The translations under genes were made by a program, and so were the position numbers. This document shows positions 1 to 6,444 of a stretch of DNA of 7,347 bases, one piece after another (the stretch's first letter is position 1; the number at the start of each line of letters is the position of its first letter). The notes beneath the pieces are model-generated. The model was not told where the DNA came from. It ran no database searches and saw only the letters and a list, made by a program, of their open reading frames with translations. The DNA comes from Methanothrix sp. (lineage in GTDB: Archaea > Halobacteriota > Methanosarcinia > Methanotrichales > Methanotrichaceae), in NCBI GenBank assembly GCA_011391755.1, contig JAABPZ010000069.1, forward strand, positions 1-7,347. The letters run 5' to 3'.

Positions 1-282
1 AAATATGGCCCTGTATTTATCTTTCTTCCGGGCATAGGAGGTGAGGATGTAGCCGTTGTTCTCAAACTCGCTGATCTCCTCGAAAAGGCATAAAACCTCC
101 TTTTCGTGCTCGGCAGTTCCATCGACCTTGGAGATAATCAGAAGAATCTTGGCGATAAGCGACTTATCAAATTTTCTTCCGAACCAGATATTGATAGTGC
201 CCTGGGTGAGGACAATGGACACCGCAGAGCCGCTCACCTCAATGGAGACCGGCTCCGGCCTGTTGCCTGAGGAGCTGGGCAT
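1..282 (-). CDS. Hypothetical protein, 3' end beyond the window
   Basis: A minus-strand frame stays open for 94 codons from an ATG at 282 to base 1, where the window cuts it. An in-frame TAG lies three codons upstream of the ATG, so this is the only possible ATG start; AGGG(G) just before it may be a short ribosome site. The protein begins MPSSSGNRPEPVSIEVSG and continues as a plausible soluble alpha/beta protein, with a beta-rich N-terminus (about residues 12-35, VSIVLTQGTINIWFG), then a helix around residues 38-50, an acidic helix around residues 58-75 and a basic stretch YARKKDKYR. There is no signal peptide or membrane segment. I do not recognise the family. It is divergent from the thioesterase gene across a 37-nt gap and may share its TATA element. 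The plus-strand frame over the same bases reads as low-complexity and is judged a shadow. Confidence 0.72.
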   Translation of the reverse strand, partial: MPSSSGNRPEPVSIEVSGSAVSIVLTQGTINIWFGRKFDKSLIAKILLIISKVDGTAEHEKEVLCLFEEISEFENNGYILTSYARKKDKYRAIF

Positions 283-304
283 AGGCCCCTAGATCGAGCG
301 GAGC

Positions 305-314
305 CAATATAACC
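305..314. promoter_or_regulatory. TATA-like element between divergent genes
   Basis: CCAATATAACC-like sequence (GGTTATATTGG on the minus strand) is the only AT-rich box in the short gap between the divergent genes starting at 282 and 320. On the minus strand it lies about 27 nt before the ATG at 282, which would make that mRNA almost leaderless. On the plus strand transcription would begin near 332-335, downstream of the GTG at 320 but upstream of a TTG at 350. Assignment is by position and composition only. Confidence 0.4.
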
Positions 315-319
315 ATTTC

Positions 320-766
320 GTGAATAACCCCCTAGAGAGGAATGATACCTTGGACCAATGCTTGGCCGCTTTAGAGAAACGATTTTGTGAGGAGCCTTAT
401 GCCAAGATTTTCGGCATTCGGATTGTGGAGCTTGAGGGGGGCCGCGCTCTTCTCAAGATGAAGACTTCCGAGAATATGAACAACCTCTTCGGCACGACGC
501 ACGGTGCCGCCATCTTCTCGCTGGTGGATGCCGCCTTCGAGCTGGCCGTCAACTCGCACGGCACCGTGGCTGTGGCCTTGGGCGTGAATATGAATTACCT
601 CTGCGCGCCCCTGGCCGGCGAGTGCTTGCTGGCCGAAGGGCGTGAGGTCAATCGTTCTCGAAAGATCTCAGCCTGCCAGATTTTTGTCACCGGCGAAGAC
701 GGGCGATTGATCGCGACCTGCCAGGCCCTGGCTTACCGAAAGAAGGACAAATTGCCCTTCCTTTAA
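320..766 (+). CDS. PaaI-like hotdog-fold acyl-CoA thioesterase
   Basis: This is a 148-residue cytoplasmic protein of the hotdog superfamily, PaaI/YdiI-like branch, whose members hydrolyse acyl-CoA or aryl-CoA thioesters as oligomers. The sequence shows the signature: Asn at 54-55, then HGAAIFSLVDAAF at about 61-73, a variant of the family HGGxxxxLxDxA in which the second Gly is Ala and Asp70 is in the catalytic position. The five-stranded sheet follows (VALGVNMNYLCAP, then ECLLAEGREVNRSRK, then ISACQIFVTGEDGRLIATC), ending in the usual C-terminal strand. Length fits the family. The start is uncertain: GTG at 320 has no ribosome site, whereas TTG at 350 follows GAGAGG (335-340) and would give 138 residues while keeping the whole fold. 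ycaO starts 39 nt after the stop but has its own TATA box. The substrate cannot be told from sequence. Confidence 0.88.
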   Translation: MNNPLERNDTLDQCLAALEKRFCEEPYAKIFGIRIVELEGGRALLKMKTSENMNNLFGTTHGAAIFSLVDAAFELAVNSHGTVAVALGVNMNYLCAPLAGECLLAEGREVNRSRKISACQIFVTGEDGRLIATCQALAYRKKDKLPFL

Positions 767-773
767 AGCAGAG

Positions 774-781
774 TTTATATT
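774..781 (+). promoter_or_regulatory. Archaeal TATA box for ycaO-tfuA
   Basis: TTTATATT is a near-consensus archaeal box A in the 39-nt gap between the thioesterase stop and the ycaO ATG. The usual spacing of about 25 nt puts the transcription start at roughly 801-804, only a few bases before the ATG at 806. That agrees with the absence of any Shine-Dalgarno sequence there and predicts a leaderless or near-leaderless mRNA. Confidence 0.65.
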
Positions 782-805
782 CCATCGCTGCCCTAACCCC
801 TGGCA

Positions 806-2029
806 ATGAGACTAGCGTCCTGCATAAAAAAGTACAAAGACGATACCCACCGGGCAATGCCTCCCGAGGAGACGCTAAAGCGTGCCGAGGCCAAATTGCC
901 TGCTGCCGGGATCACCAGGGTGGCGGACATAACCAATCTGGACCGAATCGGCATACCCGTCTTCTCCTCCATCCGGCCCATGGCGGATAGAGGTGCGGTC
1001 TCCGTCTACAATGGCAAAGGAGCCACGCCCACCGAGGCTAAAGTATCGGCCATGATGGAGGGCCTGGAGCGCTACTCTGCCGAATTGAGAGGCCGGGAGC
1101 TTAAAATCGACTGCTTCTCCCATCTTGACACCGCGCTTAACCCAAGCAATCTGATCCTGCCGGAGGGGGCAGATCCGGATGCCATGATTCCCTGGATTTT
1201 TGGCTGGGACATAATGAACGATGAGGAGATTTTAGTTCCGGCCAATGCGGTTTTTCATCCCCTGCCCGCCGATTACAAACGCCTATTTAGAACCAATACC
1301 AGTGGCCTGGCCTCGGGCAATGTGATTGAAGAGGCGATATTCCACGGCCTGGCCGAAGTTATAGAAAGAGATGCCTGGGCTCTGGTGGAGGCGACGAAGA
1401 GGATGGGCCCCCTAATTTGCGACATTGAGGACGGCCAGGCAAAAGGCCTTCTGGATAAATTCGCGGCAGCCGAGGTGAATGTCTATCTGAGGGATATCAC
1501 CAGCGACATTGGCATTCCTACCTGCGCGGCCGCGTCCGATGATGTCCGGCTGCGCGATCCTACTCTTCTCACCACCGGCATGGGCACCCACACCAGCGCC
1601 GCGGTGGCGGTGCTGCGCGCCCTCACCGAGGTGGCGCAAAGCCGTCTTACCCAAATTCACGGAGCAAGAGAAGATACAACAATTGCAGATTTCCGAAAGC
1701 AGATCGGCTATGATCGGACCAAGAGGCTTAACAAGCACTGGTTTGAAGCAACCGATACGAAGAGGTTTGCCGAAATTGAATCCTTTGAGAGCGATGACTT
1801 CCTGCTGGACATAAAATATATGCTAAAGAAGCTTAGGGAAGCAGGCCTTGATCAAGTAGTGGTAGTGGATTTGACTCGGGAGGAGATCGGCCTTCCCGTG
1901 GTCAGGGTGATTGTGCCAGGACTGGAGATATCAGCCGTGGACCCGGAAAGGGTGGGAAAGAGGTGCAAAGATGCCCGCAAAAATGCCAGGAATAGTCGTC
2001 TTCCTAGGGCCAAGTCTCTCCAGGGATAA
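806..2029 (+). CDS. ycaO: YcaO-domain protein, McrA thioglycine synthase candidate
   Basis: YcaO enzymes phosphorylate a peptide backbone amide with ATP. In methanogens the YcaO-TfuA pair converts one glycine of McrA (the methyl-coenzyme M reductase alpha subunit) to thioglycine, as shown genetically in Methanosarcina acetivorans. This 407-residue protein has the family's ATP/Mg elements: [13 protein letters not shown] (81-93), NTSGLASGN (164-172), [10 protein letters not shown] (181-190) and TEVAQSR (274-280). The N-terminus, with [13 protein letters not shown] and [20 protein letters not shown] (about 12-54), looks like the methanogen type. ATG 806 is chosen because the box at 774-781 fits a near-leaderless start. 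The last 19 residues (about 389-407, basic) are encoded inside the overlapping tfuA gene and probably form a non-conserved tail. I see no Pro-rich C-terminal end like that of the azoline-forming YcaOs. The role in McrA modification is inferred from the family and from the adjacent tfuA; mcr genes are not in the window. Confidence 0.93.
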   Translation: MRLASCIKKYKDDTHRAMPPEETLKRAEAKLPAAGITRVADITNLDRIGIPVFSSIRPMADRGAVSVYNGKGATPTEAKVSAMMEGLERYSAELRGRELKIDCFSHLDTALNPSNLILPEGADPDAMIPWIFGWDIMNDEEILVPANAVFHPLPADYKRLFRTNTSGLASGNVIEEAIFHGLAEVIERDAWALVEATKRMGPLICDIEDGQAKGLLDKFAAAEVNVYLRDITSDIGIPTCAAASDDVRLRDPTLLTTGMGTHTSAAVAVLRALTEVAQSRLTQIHGAREDTTIADFRKQIGYDRTKRLNKHWFEATDTKRFAEIESFESDDFLLDIKYMLKKLREAGLDQVVVVDLTREEIGLPVVRVIVPGLEISAVDPERVGKRCKDARKNARNSRLPRAKSLQG

Positions 2030-2630
2030 GGCGGAGAGGGTTTTAGAGGCTGACTATCGGCCACCGGCCAAACGGGGCGACCTTTACCTGGCGGCCAGGG
2101 AAGGGGCAGATATCATTCTGCTCATCGATGGCGTCTTCTTTCAGGAAAGCTCCGTGGCTCACAAGGAGGTAATCTATGCTCTGGAGGCGGGGACAAAGGT
2201 CCTGGGCGCTTCCAGCATGGGAGCCTTGCGCGCCTCGGAGCTGGACATTTACGGCATGGAAGGCATAGGCAAGATTTATCAGGCTTACAAGATGGGCCAT
2301 CTGGTCTCGGATGACGAAGTGGCCCTCACCTTCGATCCATTCTCCTATGAGCCCAGTTCCGAGCCGCTGGTGAACATTCGCTTCAATTTGGATTTGGCCT
2401 GGCAGATGGGTGTGATCAGCGCTTCCTGCAAAGATCGGCTCTTTCATTTTGCACAGGCCCTGTACTTTCCCGATCGAACCTATGAGCGCATGCTTTCTGA
2501 TGCCTGTGGCCTGGTGAAGGAAAAGGAGCTGCAGCGTTTTCGCGAATTTCTGGCCAAGGATAAGCGCGACTTCAAGATGGAGGATGCACTGCTGGCCCTG
2601 GAGCGGGTAAAGAGAATGGCGGATGAATAA
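1971..2630 (+). CDS. tfuA: TfuA-like protein, partner of YcaO in thioamidation
   Basis: TfuA-like proteins accompany YcaO in thioamide-forming pathways and are thought to help deliver sulfide or recruit the substrate; in methanogens both genes are needed for McrA thioglycine. This 219-residue cytoplasmic protein shows the family features: an N-terminal strand [10 protein letters not shown] (8-17), IILLIDGVFF (48-57), HKEVIYALEAGTKVLGASSM (64-83) continuing GALRASEL, then YGMEGIGKIY (94-103) and DDEVAL (114-119), with a helical C-terminal half. The start is ATG 1971, with GAGGTG at 1960-1965 and a 5-nt spacer; an in-frame ATG at 1983 lacks such spacing, and an in-frame start near 1911 only adds residues encoded on top of ycaO. 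The reading frame is shifted +1 relative to ycaO, and the 59-nt overlap implies co-transcription and possibly translational coupling. Confidence 0.92.
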   Translation: MPAKMPGIVVFLGPSLSRDKAERVLEADYRPPAKRGDLYLAAREGADIILLIDGVFFQESSVAHKEVIYALEAGTKVLGASSMGALRASELDIYGMEGIGKIYQAYKMGHLVSDDEVALTFDPFSYEPSSEPLVNIRFNLDLAWQMGVISASCKDRLFHFAQALYFPDRTYERMLSDACGLVKEKELQRFREFLAKDKRDFKMEDALLALERVKRMADE

Positions 2631-2640
2631 TTGCATGCAA
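2631..2640. repeat. Perfect 10-bp palindrome upstream of nadA
   Basis: TTGCATGCAA directly follows the tfuA stop and ends 41 nt before the nadA start. It could be an operator half-pair or chance; the 51-nt gap has no convincing TATA box besides AAATAATAG near 2648-2656, so nadA may be read from the ycaO promoter. Confidence 0.25.
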
Positions 2641-2681
2641 ATGGTTGAAATAATAGTTTCTCAGACAAGGGGGCCAATTCT

Positions 2682-3584
2682 ATGACGATGATACAAGATA
2701 TTCTCGCTTTAAAAAAGGAGCGCCAAGCGACCATCCTGGCCCATAACTACCAGGTCCCGGAAGTGCAGGATGTAGCCGACCTGGTGGGCGACTCCCTGGA
2801 GCTCTCTCGAGCAGCAGCCCGTCTGGACGCAAAGGTCATTATCTTTTGCGGAGTGGACTTCATGGCGGAGACCGCGGCCATTCTCTCCCCGCAAAAGAAG
2901 GTCGTTTTGCCGGAGAAGGGGGCCTGGTGCCCCATGGCCCACATGATCACGCCCGAACAGCTTTGCGATCTCAAAATCATCCATCCGCAAGCGGCCGTGG
3001 TTTGCTACGTGAACTCCACAGCAGAGATAAAAGCACAGAGCGATGTCTGCTGCACTTCTGCTAATGGCGTGCAGGTGGTAAACTCACTCTCCGAGAAGGA
3101 GGTCATCTTTGTGCCGGATCGGAATCTGGCCGCCTACGTGGCCCGCCATACCGATAAGAAGATCATTCCCTGGAACGGCTACTGCTATGTTCACGATAAC
3201 CTCACAGCTGAAGAGGTGAGGGCCGCCCGGGCGGAGCATCCAGGAGCGGAAGTCCTGGTGCACCCGGAGTGCCGGCCAGAGGTCATCGATCAGGCCGATT
3301 TCACCTACAGCACCGCAGGAATGGGCAAACATGCCAAAGCTAGCGCTGCCAGGGAGTTTATCATCGGCACGGAGGTGGGCATGATCTACCGGCTGAAGAA
3401 AGAAAATCCGGAGAAGGAGTTCTATCCGCTCAGCCCGAAGGCCATCTGCCAGAATATGAAGAAGACCGACCTTGACAAGGTCTTGCGGGCGCTGCAAACC
3501 TTGCAGCCGCAGGTCACGGTGCCTGAGGAGACCGCGATGAAAGCGCGCCTATCGATCGAAAGGATGCTGGCGGTAAAAATATGA
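2682..3584 (+). CDS. nadA: Quinolinate synthase NadA
   Basis: NadA condenses iminoaspartate with dihydroxyacetone phosphate to give quinolinate, the pyridine precursor of NAD, using a 4Fe-4S cluster that acts as Lewis acid. The 300-residue protein has the three spaced cluster ligands Cys83 (AWCPMAH), Cys168 (NGYCYVH) and Cys256 (KAICQNMK), close to the positions in archaeal NadA structures. It also has the substrate-site motifs HNYQVPEVQD (21-30), GDSLELS (36-42), CGVDFMAETA (56-65), YVNSTAEIKA (109-118), CCTSAN (123-128) and HPEC (194-197). Its length suits the short archaeal/thermophile-type enzyme. ATG 2682 is preceded by AAGGGGG (2667-2673) with an 8-nt spacer; ATG 2688 is a less likely alternative. 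It follows tfuA by 51 nt on the same strand. No nadB, aspartate dehydrogenase or nadC gene is next to it in this window. Confidence 0.97.
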   Translation: MTMIQDILALKKERQATILAHNYQVPEVQDVADLVGDSLELSRAAARLDAKVIIFCGVDFMAETAAILSPQKKVVLPEKGAWCPMAHMITPEQLCDLKIIHPQAAVVCYVNSTAEIKAQSDVCCTSANGVQVVNSLSEKEVIFVPDRNLAAYVARHTDKKIIPWNGYCYVHDNLTAEEVRAARAEHPGAEVLVHPECRPEVIDQADFTYSTAGMGKHAKASAAREFIIGTEVGMIYRLKKENPEKEFYPLSPKAICQNMKKTDLDKVLRALQTLQPQVTVPEETAMKARLSIERMLAVKI

Positions 3585-3603
3585 GCGATTGGGCGGAAGA
3601 CCC

Positions 3604-3615
3604 GATTTTTATTTT
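3604..3615 (+). terminator. T-rich terminator after nadA
   Basis: GATTTTTATTTT lies 20-31 nt downstream of the nadA stop. Archaeal RNA polymerase terminates on such T-tracts without needing a hairpin. The convergent symporter gene lies beyond. Confidence 0.5.
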
Positions 3616-3627
3616 AAAATGAATACT

Positions 3628-3645
3628 CCGCAGCTTGCTGCGCGG
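3628..3645. terminator. Hairpin in the nadA/symporter convergent gap
   Basis: CCGCAGCTTGCTGCGCGG contains a nearly perfect inverted repeat (CGCAG, 4-nt centre, CTGCG). On the minus strand it lies about 20 nt after the symporter stop and is followed by an AT-rich stretch (ATTCATTTTAAAATAAAAAT), so it may end the symporter transcript. The T-run is not immediately adjacent, so the role is only probable. Confidence 0.35.
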
Positions 3646-3665
3646 GTGCGCCGCCGTTTCGCTAA

Positions 3666-5021
3666 CTACATCGCTTGTCTTGTCTTTCCTCTAGCATGCC
3701 GCCTTTCCAGATAGCTTACGACCAACAGCAGCGCCAGAGAGACCGCCATGCCCAGCAGTGGATAGCTTTGGCCGAGGAGCAGGGCAGTAGTTCCCCCGCC
3801 CACGAGCGCATAGAATGCTCCCCCCGAGGTCAGGCCCAGCCGTTCTTTGTAGAATCCGGCAACCGTTGGCAAGAGCAATCCGCTGGTGAAGATTGTGTAG
3901 GCGATGAGCAGGGTCTTGATAATGCCGGGCAGTGAGATGGCCAGGAGGAGGGCAGACGCCCCAATGAGCACGACCATGATCCGGGAGATGTTCATCAGAT
4001 GAACCGGGCTCACCGCCGGCCTTGCCTTTTTGTAGATATCGAAGGTGAGGATGGATGTCACGGTCATGAGGCTTGTGTCCGCCGAGGACATAAAAGCCGC
4101 CAGAAGAGCGGCAGCTACCAGTCCCACCATTCCCGGCGAGAGAAGTCCCGTCATGAGCGAAAGAATGGCCCCTTCCGGCGGGGAGGCAGGATAAAGAGAC
4201 CTGGAGAACACGCCCAGGGAGGTGATGATAAACGCCAGCGGTATGAGGATGATGGCCGCGAATAATGCCGAAATTTTTGCGTCTCTGGGGCTGGAGGCGG
4301 AAAGCAGGCGCGAATACATATCCGGGCCGACCAGATAGGCAGAGCCCACTACTATTATCATGGATAATACCTCCCAGCCGCCCATTTGAGCCGATGTGGG
4401 AAAGCTCTGGCTTAAAATAGAGCCCGTACCGGCGGAACGAAGTGCCGCGAAAAACAAGATAACCATTCCGGTTATTATAATGATAAACTGCACCAGATCG
4501 GTTCTCACTACCGAGCTTTGCCCTCCGTGCGCTGTGTAGAGAACGAATACCAGAGTGCAGGCAATCATAAATATTGTGCCGTCTCCCCCAAAGATGGCGC
4601 ACAGAACCTTGCCGGCAGCGGCTATCTGCACAGCAATCACGCCAACCCAGGAGACTGCGATGAGAAGCGAGGCGGCAGTTCTCACCCTCTCACCATAAAA
4701 AGAGCCCACCAGTTCCGGCAAAGTATAGCATCCCTTCGCCCGGATCTTCTCCGCAAAAAAAAGCGACAGGATTAGCATTCCGATGGTGCCGGAGAGCATC
4801 CACCAGGCTCCCGCTAGGCCGCTCTGAAAACCCAGGCCGGCCATGCCCATGGTGGAAGAGGCCCCCACAATTGTGGCACAAAAGGTGCCTGTGAGCAGGA
4901 CCTTTCGCAAGCTTCGGCCCGCCAGATGAAAATCCTCTAAACCATGCAAGCCTAGCCCCCAGGCTCCAATCGTCAGCACGGCCAGCAGGTAAACCACTAT
5001 CACGATGGCGGATTGATTCAT
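3666..5021 (-). CDS. Sodium:solute symporter (SSS family), substrate unknown
   Basis: This 451-residue integral membrane protein belongs to the solute:sodium symporter family (LeuT fold; PutP/PanF/ActP relatives). Hydrophobic segments fill nearly the whole length, about 13 helices. Recognisable elements are the loop DFHLAGRSLRKVLLTGTF (30-47), the TM1-like GASSTMGMAG (53-62), HGGQSSVVRTDLVQ (165-178), VGPDMYSRLLSA (231-242) and AAFMSSADTSLMTVTSIL (308-325), the TM8-like motif whose paired Ser residues supply the Na2 sodium site. The frame stays open upstream to 5207, but ATG 5021 is preferred: the protein begins directly with the first helix, GGAGAT precedes it by about 8 nt, and a strong TATA box at 5082-5089 puts the transcription start near 5060. 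The transported solute (proline, pantothenate, acetate or another) cannot be read from sequence. It is convergent with nadA and divergent from the 5237 gene. Confidence 0.92.
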   Translation of the reverse strand: MNQSAIVIVVYLLAVLTIGAWGLGLHGLEDFHLAGRSLRKVLLTGTFCATIVGASSTMGMAGLGFQSGLAGAWWMLSGTIGMLILSLFFAEKIRAKGCYTLPELVGSFYGERVRTAASLLIAVSWVGVIAVQIAAAGKVLCAIFGGDGTIFMIACTLVFVLYTAHGGQSSVVRTDLVQFIIIITGMVILFFAALRSAGTGSILSQSFPTSAQMGGWEVLSMIIVVGSAYLVGPDMYSRLLSASSPRDAKISALFAAIILIPLAFIITSLGVFSRSLYPASPPEGAILSLMTGLLSPGMVGLVAAALLAAFMSSADTSLMTVTSILTFDIYKKARPAVSPVHLMNISRIMVVLIGASALLLAISLPGIIKTLLIAYTIFTSGLLLPTVAGFYKERLGLTSGGAFYALVGGGTTALLLGQSYPLLGMAVSLALLLVVSYLERRHARGKTRQAM

Positions 5022-5081
5022 AACTACATCTCCGGGATTGTAAACTTGATCTAAAATATTGGTTGACAACATGACAAAGGC

Positions 5082-5089
5082 AATATAAA
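5082..5089 (-). promoter_or_regulatory. TATA box of the symporter gene
   Basis: On the minus strand the sequence reads GAAAGATTTATATTGCC: a purine-rich BRE-like stretch followed by TTTATATT. Transcription would begin near 5060, leaving a leader of roughly 40 nt that contains the GGAGAT ribosome site before ATG 5021. Confidence 0.62.
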
Positions 5090-5221
5090 TCTTTCCCTGA
5101 AAGCCGATGTGCTGCCCGACAGGGTCTGCTTCGTAGGGAAAACAATATGAGATAGAATGTACAATCCAGAAATAGAGAATGCATAATCTAGTGTGCATTA
5201 ATTCCATTCAAAATATATCCT

Positions 5222-5230
5222 GGAGGGTGA
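5222..5230 (+). promoter_or_regulatory. Strong ribosome binding site
   Basis: GGAGGGTGA with a 6-nt spacer precedes ATG 5237 and fixes that start over the in-frame ATG at 5243. It is the strongest Shine-Dalgarno in the window. Possible promoter boxes are weak: GCATAATC at 5181-5188 fits the spacing, whereas AAATATAT at 5211-5218 is too close. Confidence 0.7.
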
Positions 5231-5236
5231 AAATAT

Positions 5237-5665
5237 ATGCGGATGTTTGCAAAGACGATATTGGTCTTGCTGGTAGCAGCATTATTCCTGCCTATGCTTG
5301 CTCTTGGCGGTGCCCAGGTTGATACAGGTTCCGTAGAGAATCTCTTTGACAATATGGTCCAGCCGGATAAGCGTCCTGTAGAATCGGTTGCAGAGAATCT
5401 CTTTAACAAAGGCATCGGAAATGCATGGGTGGGTGGCGATCCCTTTGCATCGAGCACGGAAACGGGCCACGATATTATGCACGGTGCGGCAAGCCTCGAT
5501 TTGGACTACCGGATCATTGGATATCTGAATGTGGCCTCCGGCTTAATTGTGGCAAGCGACAGCGGCAATAGCCTGCATTTCACTCCGGGTCCTGGCAATT
5601 ATCCGGTCTACGGATTCTTCAAAGCAGACAAAATGATGGGGATTTTCATCGATTTTGGCTTGTAG
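5237..5665 (+). CDS. Secreted protein of unknown function
   Basis: The 142-residue product begins with a clear Sec signal peptide: a basic start (MRMFAK), a hydrophobic core (about 7-23, TILVLLVAALFLPMLAL), then GGAQVD, with cleavage probably near 24-26. The mature part has a short tandem motif, SVENLFDN (32-39) and SVAENLFNK (50-58), 19 residues apart, also visible as a DNA repeat. The C-terminal half (about 90-142) looks like beta structure and includes VASGLIVASDSGNSLHFTPG, then GNYPVYGFFKADKMMGIFIDFGL. There are no cysteines in the mature chain. I do not recognise a named domain. The start is fixed by the strong ribosome site. The FMN-binding-like gene begins 13 nt after the stop, so the two are probably co-transcribed; why a secreted and a cytoplasmic protein should be paired is unclear. 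Confidence 0.85.
   Translation: MRMFAKTILVLLVAALFLPMLALGGAQVDTGSVENLFDNMVQPDKRPVESVAENLFNKGIGNAWVGGDPFASSTETGHDIMHGAASLDLDYRIIGYLNVASGLIVASDSGNSLHFTPGPGNYPVYGFFKADKMMGIFIDFGL
5335..5409 (+). repeat. In-frame 18-bp direct repeat inside the secreted-protein gene
   Basis: AGAGAATCTCTTTGACAA (5335-5352) recurs as AGAGAATCTCTTTAACAA (5392-5409), 17 of 18 bases identical with a 57-nt period, which equals 19 codons. It encodes the duplicated ENLF(D/N) motif and suggests a local duplication. Confidence 0.75.
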
Positions 5666-5678
5666 GATTGCGAAGGAT

Positions 5679-6098
5679 ATGTCGGGAAAATTGAGGGAGT
5701 ATTTCAACAGGCAGCCGAGGCTTGGCGTCATAAGCACATCGAGTAAGGATGGGAAGGTAGATTGTGCCGTTTACGGCTCCCCGCAAATGATCGACGAAAA
5801 AACTGTTATGGTGGCATTTGCCAGGGGCCGCACCTTTGCCAACCTAGAGGAAAATCCCCATGCCGTATTCATGATAATGGAGTCAGGAACGGGAATCCTT
5901 GATTGGAAAGGAATCCGGGTTTATCTGAAGATGTTGGAGTACGCCACCTCGAGGCCAAAGTTGGAAACGTACAAGAGCCAGATGGCCAAGGTTGTGGGCG
6001 AACAGGCGGCAGGGATGATTGCCGTGCTGGCAACCTTCGAGGTAACGGAAGTCCGGCCTCTGATCGATTTTGGGCAGGGCTGGGAGAACGCAATCTGA
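5679..6098 (+). CDS. Pyridoxamine 5'-phosphate oxidase-like FMN-binding protein
   Basis: The 139-residue product reads as a split-barrel flavin-binding protein of the pyridoxamine-phosphate-oxidase-related superfamily. In order: an N-terminal helix (LREYFNRQP, 5-13), the first barrel strands RLGVISTSSKDGKVDCAVYG (14-33) and SPQMIDEKTVMVAFARG (34-50), the typical TFANLEENPHAVFMIME (52-68), then GIRVYLKMLEYATS (78-91), a helix with conserved Lys/Glu, and a final strand ATFEVTEVRPLIDFGQGW (118-135). The fold usually binds FMN or F420 as a dimer; cofactor and substrate are not determined here. ATG 5679 is chosen because it begins just before the conserved helix; TAGGAT at 5663-5668 may be the ribosome site, and an upstream TTG at 5655 would overlap the previous gene. 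It lies 13 nt after the secreted-protein gene. True pyridoxine biosynthesis is unlikely on family grounds. Confidence 0.85.
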   Translation: MSGKLREYFNRQPRLGVISTSSKDGKVDCAVYGSPQMIDEKTVMVAFARGRTFANLEENPHAVFMIMESGTGILDWKGIRVYLKMLEYATSRPKLETYKSQMAKVVGEQAAGMIAVLATFEVTEVRPLIDFGQGWENAI

Positions 6099-6099
6099 A

Positions 6100-6276
6100 A
6101 TGAGATTGATCTATGCCGTTTTCGTCCTTCTTCTGGCATTGATGACATCAGCAAAATGTCAGGAGACTGCAGAAGGATGGCTTAGCGATCTAGATCGCAA
6201 TCTTGTCGTGTCCTGGATCGACAAAGGCGTTGCTCTTAATAAAATGGGCCGCGATAGTGACAATCTTCAGAAGTAG
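6100..6276 (+). pseudogene. Truncated secreted TPR-repeat protein
   Basis: ATG 6100 comes one base after the stop of the preceding gene and opens a 58-codon frame. The product has a signal peptide (MRLIYAVFVLLLALMTSAKC, cleavage near SAKCQ), a short linker, then the first half of a tetratricopeptide repeat: SWIDKGVALNKMGRDSDNLQ fits the pattern W4-G8-L11-G15. The frame then meets TAG (6274-6276) at the position normally held by the Tyr/Phe of helix B (residue 24). Directly after it, in the same frame, comes CAARIDPR, which resembles the end of a TPR (A-I-x-I-D-P-R). So the gene seems to have been a longer TPR protein stopped by a point change, with later decay. The frame remains open to a TAA at 6496-6498 but no longer resembles TPRs. 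A functional 58-residue secreted peptide, or TAG read-through, cannot be excluded. Confidence 0.6.
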
Positions 6277-6409
6277 TGTGCAGCCCGGATCGATCCGCGC
6301 GTCCCACACGCGCGCGTGCTCGGCTACGCCCGGCAGAAGCGGCGAAACTGGGGCACATCTAGCTGGTTTCGGGTAACGGCCCAGCGCGAAGGGCCCAGGC
6401 AGAGCGCCT

Positions 6410-6444
6410 CCGGGCCGGGCCTCGCATCGGGGTGCCGCTCGGGC
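6410..6444 (+). repeat. GC-rich degenerate repeat, copy 1
   Basis: CCGGGCCGGGCCTCGC (6410-6425) is identical to 7293-7308, and similarity continues for about 20 bases with one 1-nt gap (GTGCC-CT-GGGC shared). In the frame of the broken TPR gene it reads GPGLASG, a little like the D-P-G-L-A link between TPR units. The repeat may therefore be a remnant of related TPR genes. Confidence 0.5.

Noticed and set aside
56..292. Plus-strand 78-codon frame
   Set aside because: It lies opposite the better-looking minus-strand frame 1-282, has no ribosome site and gives a protein without plausible structure.
1911..1970. Upstream in-frame start for tfuA
   Set aside because: The added residues (Trp/Arg-rich) are encoded over ycaO and do not resemble the family; GAGGTG points to ATG 1971.
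5022..5207. 62-residue N-terminal extension of the symporter
   Set aside because: A strong minus-strand TATA box at 5082-5089 lies inside it, and a ribosome site precedes ATG 5021, where the first membrane helix begins.
5655..5678. TTG start for the FMN-binding-like gene
   Set aside because: It would overlap the secreted-protein gene and add residues unlike the family; ATG 5679 begins at the conserved helix.
6307..6318. CACGCGCGCGTG perfect palindrome
   Set aside because: Alternating GC in a GC-rich decayed region readily gives such palindromes; no partner site or gene start nearby.
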